Shown here: positions 1 through 11,683 of the stretch, in pieces
Layout of the letters: every line of letters starts with the position of its first letter
Numbering within the stretch: the stretch's first letter is position 1
From: Osedax fenrisi
Lineage: Eukaryota > Annelida > Polychaeta > Sabellida > Siboglinidae
DNA: 64,000 bases
Direction of reading: 5' to 3'
Assembly: GCA_964019155.1 (NCBI GenBank)
Contig: OZ025244.1
Location: forward strand, 51,110,198-51,174,197
Position numbers and translations under genes: made by a program
Notes under the pieces: generated by a model
The model's database searches: none
The model's input: only the letters and a program-made list of their open reading frames with translations
What the model was told of the DNA's origin: nothing

Positions 1-1298
1 GCGTAAAAAAATCGATAATATATAGATATAATTATAAAAATAACATTTATGACGAGTATTAATATATATCGTAGCGTACGTTACGACGTACGATACGTAC
101 TAGATTTCAGTTATTCGGTTTAACGAGTTTTAATAATTATTTCCTATCTCCGCCATGTAAAAATAAATTCTTAAAATTATTAGATGATGTAAAAAATCAA
201 AATCCACAATAATGATTCGATTTCAATAATTTTAAATGTATTACATATATATTTAAAATATAATATAGTGGTATAAATTGTGATATCTAATATGTATTAC
301 ATATATATTTAAAATATAATATAGTGGTATAAATTGTGATATCTAATATTTAATATTCTTTGAGCTACAGCCGAAATAGTGAAAAATACGTGATTTTTGA
401 GTTGTAAATTTGACCAACTTCCGGTAACGCGTTCGCTTCAATTATGATTTCAACGGATGCGGAGTACGAAAGTTCCATTAATAAATTGAGAAAAACCATT
501 AATATATGAATAATTGGGTGTCCAGCTCGGTTTAAATTTTTCACCAAATTTCATCATACTGTCAAGAAAAAAATGTGAAATTTATAAAACAAAAAAATTC
601 TAATTTCTATTCTATAATGTTAACGGTAATGAGTAGATATAAATTTAGCCATCCGATATGCATTTACTATGATTATTTGTCACATAAATGGCTTTACATT
701 TCCTATCTCCACCATGTAAAAAATTTTAATTTATAATATTTGTATCATGTAAAATATAGATAATCTATAATAATCATTGGATTTCCATATTTTTAATTTT
801 ATAATTTATAGTATAATTAATATAATTTCATAATTTTTTACTTAATTTAATAATAATATAATATCTAGATACTAAAATAATTTAAATATTTTCGAAAAGT
901 ATAGTAGTGTAAATATTATTAACTAATACATTTAATTATATTATAATTTTATAAATTTATAACACAAATTATAAATTAATAAATATTTGTATTCTATTAA
1001 CTTATTATTTAATATTATTATATAGTTTTTTTATACTTATTTTATTATTATTATACTATCTATATAATAAAATACTATAAATATATCCGAATAATTCATT
1101 AGCGTAACTATTATTTACAAATATATATAATTATATTTATATTTTTATAATTTTTTAACATGTACAAAATCAAAATCTATATTAATAATTCGATTTTAAT
1201 AATTTTAACTGTATCGAATAAATTATTAAAATACATTATCGTGTTATACATATAGATTACTATATGTTATCAATTATTTCGATAACAAATATACAACT
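1..1298. other. AT-rich DNA, no gene seen
   Basis: Long AT-rich stretch without GC-richer islands, credible splice-bounded open frames or RNA genes. The one distinct structure is a 56-bp perfect tandem duplication at 236-347, listed separately. A 60-codon open frame on the minus strand (365-547) has no recognisable domain and is not called. Confidence 0.6.
236..347. repeat. 56-bp tandem duplication, two copies
   Basis: The 56-base unit starting ATGTATTACATATAT at 236 is repeated without an obvious difference from 292. Perfect identity implies a recent duplication or a local assembly duplication. Confidence 0.85.
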
Positions 1299-1370
1299 GG
1301 AACGTGATAGTAAGTTATGATGGAACGTGATAGTAAGTTATGATGGAACGTGATAGTACGTTATGATGGA
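1299..1370. repeat. Short tandem repeat, three copies of about 24 bp
   Basis: Three near-identical copies of a unit containing GGAACGTGATAGTAAGTTAT lie directly before the 91-bp satellite. The third copy has one visible change (AAG to ACG). Confidence 0.85.
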
Positions 1371-1375
1371 TTTTT

Positions 1376-2190
1376 AGCTGCATTATTTCCCGAGTGAGCC
1401 TATATAAGCATTTTTATTTAAATTGTTATTTTCACTGTTGTGGTTATGTTGGGTTAAGTTTTAATTTTTGGTGGTTTTTTTTAGCTGCATTACTTCCCGA
1501 GTTATCCTATAAAAGTATATTTTCACAGTTGTGGTTAGGTTGGGTAAATTTTTAATTTTTGGTGGTTTTTTTTAGCTGCATTACTTCCCGAGTGAACCTA
1601 TAAATGTATATTTTTATGGTTGTGGTTAGGTTGGGTTAAGTTTTAATTGTTGGTGGTTTTTTTTAGCTGCATTACTTCCCGAGTTAACCTATAAAAAGTA
1701 TATTTTCACGGTTGTGGTTAGGTTGGGTTAAGTTTTAATTTTTGGTAGTTTTTTTTAGCTGCATTATTGGTTTGGGTTTGGGTTGGGTTTGGGTTTGGGG
1801 TTGGGTTTGGTTTGGGTTTTGGTTTATGTTTGGGTTTGGGTTTAGGTAGGTTTGGTTGGGTTTGGGTTGGGTTAAGTTTTAATTTTGGTAGGTTTTTTTT
1901 AGCTGCATTACTTCCCGAGTTTGCCTATAAAAGTATATTTTCACTGTTGTGGTTAGGTTGGGTTAAATTTTAATTTTTGGTGGTTTTTTTTAGCTGCATT
2001 ACTTCCCGAGTGAACCTATAAAAGTATATTTTCACTGTTGTGGTTAGGTTGGGTTAAGTTTTAATTTTTATGTGGTTTTTTTAGCTGCATTACTTCCCGA
2101 GTGAGCCTATAAAAGTATAGTGATATGTGTGTGTATGTGTGTGGTCATAGTTATGTTCACTGTTATGGTTAGGTTGGATTAATTTTTAAT
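1376..2190. repeat. 91-bp satellite, eight copies, one with a telomere-like insertion
   Basis: The landmark AGCTGCATTA recurs at 1376, 1483, 1574, 1665, 1757, 1901, 1992 and 2083, giving a basic period of 91-92 bp. Each unit carries a TATA-like CCTATAAAAG, then TGTGGTTAGGTTGGGTTAAG, then a T-rich tract. The 1757 unit is replaced internally (about 1766-1870) by a degenerate run of GGGTTT/GGGTTG, which makes it longer. The G-rich motifs resemble worn insect telomere repeats (TTAGG), but nothing indicates a chromosome end. Confidence 0.88.
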
Positions 2191-2199
2191 TTTTGTAGG

Positions 2200-3344
2200 T
2201 TTTTTTTGTAATAAAGTTCTTTTAGTAATAACGTTTAGTTCTTTTAGTAATAAAGTAACGGTAATGTTGCTTTAGTAAAAAAAAATAATTTGTATAGGTT
2301 TTTTAGTAATAAAGTTGTTTTAGTTAAAAAGTAAATTTTTAATAATAAAGTTGCTTTAGTAAAAAAGTAACCACTCAAGGAGCGTTAGCCCTTGATCCGG
2401 GAAAAAAGTAACCTAGTCGGTATATATAATTTTACTTAAATAATTAAATTAAATATTTACAACGATAATACTATGGGTGAATGAGTATATTATTTATTTA
2501 TATAAATATTAAAAAATTAAATATTTATTTTTTTCATTTTCAATTTAATTCATCAATATTAATTAAAAACTAATATGGATATATATATATCCATATTAGT
2601 ATGGTATATATACCCATAGATTTTATTATATATATATAAACTAGATAATTATTTGTATGACTATATGACATTCAGTTTATAATGCAATATATTGAATTAT
2701 AATTGATGTATTGATATATTTAATTATTAATTTAAAAAAAATATATTATGAAATATTAATTACGATAATTGATGTTAACCTCAACAATCTCATAGTATAT
2801 TATATAGATATATCTTAAATATTAAATAAATTCATACAATATATCGTATAGATTCGTGAGTAATTCAATAAATTATGTCATTTACTTTATAGGTGCAGTG
2901 TACTTAACATATCATACTTTAAGGTATATGTTTTACATAGTTAAACCATTGTTTATAATTATAATTCATTGTATGTTAACCATCATTGTGTATATATGTT
3001 ATATATATATATATATATATAATAGTAATATATTATTATAAATTAAATATAATTTAAATTATATAAAAAAACGACTATTGCTTATTAAATAATATTTCAT
3101 AATTTTTGATGAATCATAAAATCATTAAAAAATTATTATAAAATTATAAAAAATGATGCCTATATCAAACAATTCTCAAATATAAATATATCTGTATATT
3201 TTATATTTTATATACAAATAAATGTGCTGTATTCATCCTGTACAAATATTTATAAGTCCTTTATAAATAGAATTTAAATCATACATATCGGCTTATCAAC
3301 ATCTCAGACCCGTCTCTAATCTCTAATTATTGCCCATTACACAG
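2200..3344. other. AT-rich DNA, no gene seen
   Basis: Contains a short perfect palindrome near 2571-2606 (ACTAATATGGATAT with its complement) and simple AT repeats. The 61-codon open frame at 2856-3041 is AT-driven and has no domain. No coding feature is supported. Confidence 0.55.
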
Positions 3345-3464
3345 AGAACCCACCAGAATCACATCAACGACGATCTGGTATCCACCTATAGATTTCGTAA
3401 CGCCTACCAAAGACCCCAGACCCAGGCGGCTATTAATAACCTTCAAAGGTTGCGTAACATCTAA
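3345..3464 (+). CDS. Possible terminal exon of an unidentified gene
   Basis: A good acceptor (pyrimidine-rich tract ending TTACACAG at 3344) is followed by 39 open codons and TAA. The translation is balanced and hydrophilic, with the segment NDDLVSTYRFRNAYQRPQTQ, unlike the Ile/Asn/Tyr-rich junk translated from this AT-rich DNA. It stands out as GC-richer than its surroundings. I do not recognise the protein. It could be the last exon of a gene lying upstream of the window or a decayed exon. It does not resemble the PDP segment expected upstream of 4870, and the stop codon argues against joining it to that gene. Confidence 0.22.
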   Translation, partial: RTHQNHINDDLVSTYRFRNAYQRPQTQAAINNLQRLRNI

Positions 3465-3759
3465 CTAAAAGTGTTCATCTGTGTATCACTTTAGTCAATG
3501 CTACACGTATTGCCATCTCACAGTTAATGAAACTCTACACTAATCAATACTATCTAATACATTATTCACATTGGTGAGATGCATATTGAATATTAAACAT
3601 TATAATTTTTCTATTTTATTTTATAGAGTATTTGCGTATTTTGTATACGTATACGTTATATTTTTTATAATTCCATGTATTATTTCATATATCATGGTAC
3701 AACTTTCCGCTGCCCCCATCAATGCGAGTAACCCTTAACCCCTAATAGAATCCACCACA

Positions 3760-4869
3760 AATCACCCCACTAGAGCTCTATCACTGAGTCGCGTTCAAAC
3801 ACACTCGCCTCTTCTATAGTTGTAAATACCGCATTTGACCTTAATGCTAATAACGGCATGCATTCCTCCGTAGTTTAATCACCGATACATCGAAGCACAC
3901 TTATCTCCACTATAGTTTTCGCTCTATTGTAGATTTGTCTGCGCTAGTTACTATTTTATCTATTTACTATGTTATTGTGTAGCTCACGAAAGAATTTTAT
4001 TGAATTAATAGTGTTCTAAATACAAATATAAATATCAATCTTTAATCTAAATGAACAAATATTAATATTGCATAAATAAAGAATTATAGTTGTTGACATT
4101 GCGATGATGATAGGTTCTATGAATGATTCTATGAATGATTCTATAATAAATGCTTACTTCGTTAATCATCCGTAAATTAATCACCGAGATGTTAAAACGT
4201 TAAACACTCCCCTTTTCCTTATCATCGTAATACCTAGTGTATTAACCCGCATACCTGCATACCTTCATACCTATTCATACTTTAATTTAACCCATACATT
4301 GATAACATTAAAACACACAATTGTATTCATTATCACATTGCGAATACCACCGCAATGCAAAGTTCTAAGTGCCCATAGAGTTGACACCGAGACATTGAAA
4401 CACCGTATGTATTATCTGCTATCTTCAAAATGCATAGTTCTAACTCATGCGTATGTATTCCTACGTAGACTTATCACTGAGACATTAAAACCATCCTGTC
4501 TCCCCTGTTCTTATTAGGTATGCTACGATGCTAAATTCTAACCCGTACCCGCGTAGATTTATCACTAAGGAGCTATCTCTGAGAGAATTAGAATATACCA
4601 AAATCTCGTATCTTCGTAATACATATAGTTCCATGCATATTCTTAATAGATTTATCACCCAGACGTTATCTCTGAGCAGATTAAATACCTTACATACACT
4701 TTCCTTCCCTGTCCTAACCCCTATATCCCTAAACCTTCTAAATCTAGCCCCTTTAACCCTAACCCCTCTAATACTAACCACTATAACCCTTCCTACTCTA
4801 ACTCTAACCCCTTTAATCCTACCCCATCTGTCCCTAGCCCTACCCAAACCCCCGCACCCCCCACCGTAG
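3760..4869 (+). repeat. Degenerate array of copies of the PDP exon A acceptor region
   Basis: The motif around the true acceptor, CGTAGATTTATCACGGAGAC at 4865, recurs in decayed form near 3773, 3870, 4171, 4374, 4465, 4552 and 4647, for example CGTAGACTTATCACTGAGAC and TAGATTTATCACCCAGAC. Spacing is about 80-220 bp and shorter towards the exon. Between copies lie C-rich stretches (CCCTAACCCC). The copies include both the intron end and the first coding bases of the exon, so the array grew by repeated duplication across a 3' splice site. The open frames here (4485-4847 minus, 4528-4869 plus) are by-products. Confidence 0.7.
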
Positions 4870-7800
4870 ATTTATCACGGAGACGCTCTCCCTCAGTGGA
4901 CTGGAGGAGGACGACGAGGTGACCATGCTCAGCGACCCCGTCACACAGACCATAGCGCAGAACAGCCACATCGACCTTCGCGTCATGACCTCTAGAGTTC
5001 GCGCCGCCCTTCGTTCCGCCTACGTCGGCCTCGACAGCGATATCTCCGCAGAAGCTAAACCCCGCGGTAGGTATCCATCTATGAACACGAACTAGTAACC
5101 TGACCTATATTCAGAGTATCTTAACAATTCGTATCGTACTTACACCCCTCAATATTAGATGTTTTTACTATTTTCACCTGTTTCTAGTTGATATGCGAAT
5201 TATTTAATCACACGCGAACACGCTAATATATATTCGTTACCACTACGTCCGTGCTGAATCTCTGACGATGTACACTTGTACCTCTATTGAAAGTATAGGT
5301 AAACGTATGACCCTAGTCGTAATGATATTTATTTCTATATCTCTTGCCTAACTAAACTTCATTGTTCATAAATTTACCCCTCTATTTATATATATATATA
5401 TATATGTACAAATATATATATATATATATATATCTATTTATTTATTAGTGGGCTTACACACAGGTATTAACCAAATCTACTCGTAGATGTATAGAAATAT
5501 TGATTGATTGCTATTCTTATCACACGTGTATCCATTACCCCTTCCCCTACCCCTCACTCCCCCCGTTACCCCCCATTAACCCCCACAGCCGGAGTATTCG
5601 ACAGCGACGCGGTGGACACTGCCTTCTCTGGAGCGTGCGTGTGCAGCGCCTACATTAAAGGTCGTGACCTCTACATAGCTAACAGCGGCGACAGTAGGGC
5701 GGTGCTCGGCAGTCGGATAGGCTGTAGCGGGTGGGTGTCCACTCAGCTTAGTCAGGATCAGAACACCGATAATAGGGAAGAGGTTACGCTATGTCGTCTA
5801 CTTGTTTATTTATGTAGTTTGTCGTAAGTTAGCGTATTAATAAATCGTTATTTATATATCTATTGTATATATATATATATATATATACGTAAAATTATAT
5901 AATAAATTATTATTTATATATCTATTGTATACATATGTAAAATTATAAAATAAATTATTATTTATATATCTATTATATATATATAATTATATTATAAATT
6001 ATTATTTATATAATTTATATTTATATGTATTTAATAAATACTAATTATGTATATGTGTATTTATTTTATTTAACTATGTAGAATCTACATTTAGAATGAG
6101 TGTAGAACTTATTTTCTAATCATTATATTTATGCATTTAGATAATTTATAATGATATTTGTTATCACATTTTATGATGTTAAATATTATTTCCAAAATAA
6201 ATAACTTATTATGAACTACGACTGTTATATTTAATTATTTCTAGAATTATATTCCATTTTATAAAGAAATATATTATCAATTTTTGAATAAAACAATACT
6301 TCAATCCTACAATTCTACAAATGATCTCATTTGGAAAACAATAATTTTAATGATATTTTTAATTTATTTAAAAGTTAATGTATACCTATATATATATATA
6401 TATATTATAATACTTTACTATCAATCCAGTAAATAATATATATTATTTTCATTGATGACAGTATATCTGCTATCTCCTTCATTGTAACTTTTTGTACTAT
6501 AAAAGATATATTTAAAGTGGAATATTTGATTATATTACATGATTTAAAATATACTAGATTTATTTATTTGTAGATTTAAATTATATTAATTAACTTTTTA
6601 TTTGTTTAAAAATTTAATATGAATGAAAGTTTGAATATTCTTTTATCATTCAAGTTATATAATTATACTATTACTATTACTATTATTATAACTATTACTA
6701 TAAAAATTAATTATGAATGATTTCGTGTATATATTAAATATAAATAGTATATTTATATATTATTTTTAATTGAATCTGATTTAAATAAATTATAAAATTA
6801 AATATTAAAAATAAAAAGTTGTTATTTAAATATCTGATACATATTAAGTGTACTTATTTATTCGATGTTGTACCAAACTAATCAAATTTATAATGTAAAA
6901 AAGGCTTTTCTATGAATATTTTCACTTCTAGGCCAGCTTTTCTTTGTAGGTTTGTCCTCAATGTAATGAAATCAAACATTTGATTCTCACACAATTATAT
7001 TAGTATTACTATATATATATATATTCATCTTATTTTATTTGGTTAAATTAATAAGTGTTTATTTGATCATAAACACTATTAGTTTAATATAATAGTGCGA
7101 TATACATCATATGTATTTCTATCAAAGATATACCACTCCCTATCTACGCAACGTAATTAATACCTACTCCCTGCCGCTACTGGCAGTAGTATCGAAATCA
7201 CTGAAATAGATCTAGGTTTATGGCTATTTTCACCCAACAATGTTGTCATGGCTCTATTAAATTTAATGCACTATAAGTTACTCGCCACATAGATATGTAT
7301 ATCATTTAAAAACAACCTATCATATTGCTTTGTTATATATTAGTAACGAACACCTAGTTTTGATCATATAAATAATAAATTAATACTATAAATCATAATT
7401 TAATACATATATTTTACATTTTAAAATAGTAAAGTTTGATATGAATTTTCATTATAAACAACACATTTTTCTGAAAATTAAACCTATGTAGCACTGTTCA
7501 TGTTTTGTATTCAAAATCGAATTACATGATTTCGCGTAAGTGTTATATCTTTTCTTTCTTTCCTTCAGTTATATCATGTATTTCATATATAAACTTAGAG
7601 TTATAATAATTCAGATGTAGTACATACAAGTTAATAGTATCCACGATGTAATATATCTATAGTAGTTTCGATTACAATTAATCGATAATATTGAGATACA
7701 ATTGATAATTAACGCGATTATTCCTATATTTAAACGCGATTATTCCTATATTTAAGCGCTATTATTCCTATATTTAAACGCTATTATTCCTATATTTAAA

Positions 7801-10722
7801 CGCGATTATTTCTATATTTAAACACGATCATTAACCGCTGTAAACCCGCGTTAACACCCCCTATACCTCTTCCTCCTCCACCCTCCGCCGAACAGCTACA
7901 CAGAGTACTCTCCAATCATCCGATGTCCGAGTCTAAGTTTGTGATCAAGAACGACCGTCTCCTAGGTCAGCTGATACCGCTGAGGTCATTTGGGGACGTG
8001 CGCTTTAAGTGGACCGTTCAGGTAAGTACGCCTGTACCCAGCCTTCCAATATCTAGTTACTATGTACTCGAGTTACTGCATACTTAAGGCCCTTGCTATT
8101 ATTGGGTATTAAAGACAATTTTGTAAACAATATTTATAAAAATAATTTTATTTAAAAAATATATTATTAAATGTATTCTATATAATATTTGAAAATATTA
8201 GAATGTAAAAAAGTATTTAAATACTAAATTATAATTGATTAAGATTATAATTTTTCCTATAATTTTTGATTTGGGTATCCTGTCATATATTATAGAATAT
8301 CCATGTCATTTATATGGTATGATATTTAACATTAATGCTTTTGTTTAGGAATTGCGAAACATCGTAAATCTACTGGACCCATCCTATGCGAACTCTCACT
8401 CAGTGATCCCTAAGAACTACTATACCCCACCCTACCTAACTGCTAAACCTCAGGTTTATATTCATCTTAATATATTTATTTAAACTATACATCATTAATT
8501 TGTGACATATTTTTTATTTGTTAAATATTAATTTATAATACATATATTTCTTGATTCAAAACTATATACGTATAATATGATATAATGATATGTAGTTAAT
8601 TTGTATAACTATACTGATTTCCATGCAATATCGTGTATTTAGTTTTATTTGTATTTAGTTATATATGATAACACGGTGTTCAGTATTAATAATAATAAGT
8701 CGAAAGAAATATAATATTTAAGTTGTATATACTTTTATATATAAATACGAATATATAAAATATATACAAGAACAACAACAACCCCACCAACACCACTATC
8801 ACCCCCACCACCACCACCCCCACTCCCCCCGCTAACCACCCCCACCCCCGCTTAAAGGTGACTCATCACCGCCTGACCGCCAACGATCGTTTCCTAGTGA
8901 TCGCCACCGACGGTATCTGGGACACGCTGACTTCTGATGAAGTGGTCGCAGCTGTAGGTAGACACTACGAGGCTAGACTGGCGGCGGAGAGTAGGGACAG
9001 GAGACCCGTTGATGGGGTTAGTACTGATCTAGTTCTAATCTAAAGTTTATTAACATTATTATATATGTATTTTATTCTTTAAAAAACATTATTTGTATTT
9101 GTATTTGATTAATGTATTTGACCCTGACGATTATGTAATATTATGTCATGTCAACATACACTACCAGGTTTTGTGTGCAAATGTAACGAAAACAAACTAT
9201 TATTACATATTTTGTCCTATGAAACTGTTTTCTTAGTAGTGTTTATATATTCATTATAGGAAATATTTTAAATTTTCATTAGTTTGAAAAATATATATTT
9301 TACGTATTTCTCTATATAATATATATCATTATTAGTTGTATATATAAATATTTATTATTTAACTAAATATTAAAAATATTGGGTATCATTTTATTGATTA
9401 AAGTATATAATATGGTTTTAATTATTTTTTAAATTAATTTTTATATATAATTAGTTATCTATATAATTTAAATTAATATATTATATAAATATATATTTCT
9501 ATTATTCAAAACATTGTGTTGTATTTAAACAATTTGTATTTTTCAAACAATGAGTGATCAATAATTTCTGGAATAATTGAATAATACATAATTATACAAT
9601 CATAAATTTACGTAATTTAAAATAAAATCAGAAAATTATTATATTTAAATTTCATCAATGTATATGAATGAAAATAATGTGTTCTTTAATAACACTCATG
9701 ATTATAGGATCTATAATATCGATAATCTAACTAACTATACTCAACGCAACTTAACGTACAAGTAACCCACCCCTTGCATTAAGATGGTCCCTGGTAAACA
9801 TCATCCCATACCTCTCTGTGTACAGGGCCCAGATAAACCTAGAACTCGCATGTAACGTAACTTATCGTCACATTATCATCATTATCTAACGTAGCGTGTG
9901 TGCGTGCATACATCAGGGTCCGGATAAACCGAGAACTCTAGCGGAAGTGAACGCGCTACTGCTGAGGAGACGAGCGGAGGCAGCAAGAAGAGTTACGGAT
10001 AACAACGCAGCCACACATATCATTAGACGAGCGCTCGGGGGCAAGGATCACGTTAAGGTATGTGCCTGTATTTATTCTACTATTAGGTGTATCGTATCGA
10101 TGTAGAGTTCACTTATTTTTAAATAACATTTATTTTCCAATAATTATATTTATATTTATTGATTCAATAGTTATTCGTAGAATATTTTTCATACTAACTT
10201 AATCATATCAAGAATAGACTAATACATAAACTGTTTAAATTATATGCAATATTAAATGAAATTTCCCACAGATAATAAATACCATAGTATTCATAAATTA
10301 CTAAATAACACTTTAAAATATGCCCATTAATAATCAGTTATTCTATCTAAACTAAACTCATTCTATAACCCCGGATGGGACTAGATGCCTCCTCCCCTCC
10401 TCCTCTTACACTACCCACTCTAACAGTACACCTAATCGTTAGGGGCGCAGGAACGATGGTGTGTATGTAGGGGGGGGCAACAAATCAAAATAGATTTTGT
10501 GGTAAAAGTGGGGGAGGGAGCCAATACATAGGAAATCCCCCTAGATTTAAAGTGGGGGGACATATCCCCCCGTCCCCCCCCGCTACAGCGCCCCTACTAA
10601 TCGTACGCTATAACCACACACTCTCTCAGGTATCCACGATGTTAACGCTACCCCCAGACGTGTGCAGATACTACAGAGACGACATGACCATCACCATCAT
10701 CTATTTCGACATCACCGAATAA
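4870..10722 (+). CDS. PDP1: Pyruvate dehydrogenase phosphatase catalytic subunit (PPM/PP2C family), 5'-partial, seven exons
   Basis: Removes phosphate from the E1-alpha subunit of the mitochondrial pyruvate dehydrogenase complex, reactivating it. Exons: A 4870-5066, B 5589-5782, C 7896-8021, D 8349-8453, E 8858-9016, F 9917-10057, G 10630-10722 (TAA). Splice phases agree throughout, giving about 338 codons. Family blocks in order: AYVGLDSDIS in A; FSGACVCSAYIKGRDLYIAN then SGDSRAVLG in B; NDRLLGQLIPLRSFGDVRFK in C; NYYTPPYLTAKPQ in D; DRFLVIATDGIWDTL with the metal-binding Asp in E; DNNAATHIIRRALGG in F; YYRDDMTITIIYF with the last metal-binding Asp in G. These match the C-terminal two thirds of vertebrate PDP1/PDP2. 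The N-terminal DGHAG motif and mitochondrial presequence were not found in 1-4869. The C-terminus ends about ten residues earlier than in human PDP1. The orthologue symbol is by similarity; PDP1 versus PDP2 cannot be decided. Confidence 0.9.
5067..5588 (+). other. PDP intron A-B
   Basis: 522-bp intron with a GTAGGT donor. It holds a TA microsatellite near 5388-5433. Its last 50 bases are a C-rich tract of CCCCT/CCCCA units directly against the CACAG acceptor. Confidence 0.7.
7711..7829. repeat. 22-bp minisatellite upstream of PDP exon C
   Basis: About five copies of AACGCGATTATTCCTATATT-TA, with variants AAGCGCTATT and AACGCTATT. The array ends 66 bp before the exon C acceptor and lies inside the 2.1-kb intron B-C (5783-7895), which is otherwise AT-rich and featureless. 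Confidence 0.85.
9816..9850 (+). repeat. Partial copy of the start of PDP exon F with its splice acceptor
   Basis: GTACAG followed by GGCCCAGATAAACCTAGAAC closely repeats the start of exon F (CAG then GGTCCGGATAAACCGAGAAC at 9917). It would encode Gly-Pro-Asp-Lys-Pro-Arg-Thr, like exon F, and then runs into a stop (CGCATGTAA). It could be a decoy or mutually exclusive mini-exon, or simply a 5' remnant of a local duplication in intron E-F. Confidence 0.75.
10440..10596. mobile_element. hAT-type MITE with 8-bp target site duplication
   Basis: The element is 157 bp, begins TAGGGGCGC and ends GCGCCCCTA (perfect 9-bp inverted termini). It is flanked on both sides by CTAATCGT (10432-10439 and 10597-10604), an 8-bp duplication diagnostic of hAT insertion. 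It carries no coding capacity. The interior has G-rich and C-rich blocks that can pair (AAAGTGGGGG, CCCCCTAGATTTAAA). It sits in PDP intron F-G and ends 33 bp before exon G. A more worn relative is at about 45783-45935. Confidence 0.9.
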
Positions 10723-11683
10723 AGCGGCTGAAACCCCCCGTTTTATACCCCCCCCCTTAGTTTTGTATGTTGTTAACGCGATCTTCACGATCTGCCCGTC
10801 ATTATTACCGGATGACAGCCACGACCGTGTGATAATTAATGGTCGAGTCGCTGTGTCGAGTCGCGCACACACACACAAGTATTAACCGCGAGAGAATGTC
10901 ACGCCGATTCATTATATGTGTATATACCACGTTGAGTTTTAATTTAATGTACGCTTTAAATAATTTCGATCCGATGTTACGTTATATAATAAAAGTAGAG
11001 TATTTCACTCGCGCGAGTGAAGTATCGTACTAGAAAATAATCACTGATGGTAAATTATATTCTTTAATTATTAACAATATTAACAAAATTATATAAAGTA
11101 ATATATTTAATAATGAATTCGGATAAATTAATTGTAAATAAATTAATTTGCACCCGTTGTCGAACAAATACAACGAAATGTACGTAAACTTATAAACAAG
11201 TTTTAAGATATAATTAAAGGTGTTTCTTAAATAACCGTAAAATGTAAAAATTGGATCTAACAATCGCGTAACGATATAATAATTCGCGGAGTCGCCGCCG
11301 AGTGATTAGAATTAGACTCGTAAACATTTCGCGTCGATCGCAGCCTATCACGAGTAACAGTATAACATAACAATGTAACGATAACGGTAACGGCTGAGTG
11401 GATGGAAACACTGAGTCGTGGTCGTACGATTAATTACTTTTGTAAACGTTTCGCTTCAATTTAAACAACGCCGTTTAAACAATACATAAGCTAAACGATA
11501 AACAATATATAACGATTGTAGTTAACATATCACTGATCATAGCGATAGCGAGTACGTAGATTTCATTAATATTCATATCGAATTCATTAATAGCGTTACG
11601 AGATTACTAAATATTTCACTTTACAATGTCAGTAAAGTACATGCATAGCCAGTTATAACGCGATTCATAAAACGCGCGCGTAG
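10723..11683. other. Convergent intergenic region, PDP / ELAV-like
   Basis: About 960 bp between the PDP stop and the stop of the minus-strand RRM gene, presumably both 3' UTRs. An AATAAA-type signal occurs near 10988 on the plus strand. The open frames here (10648-10878 minus, 10839-11033 plus, 11030-11411 minus) have no recognisable domain and are not called. Confidence 0.5.

Noticed and set aside
1767..1973. Gly/Phe/Val-rich 68-codon open frame
   Set aside because: Translated GGGTTT-type array inside the satellite; no gene.
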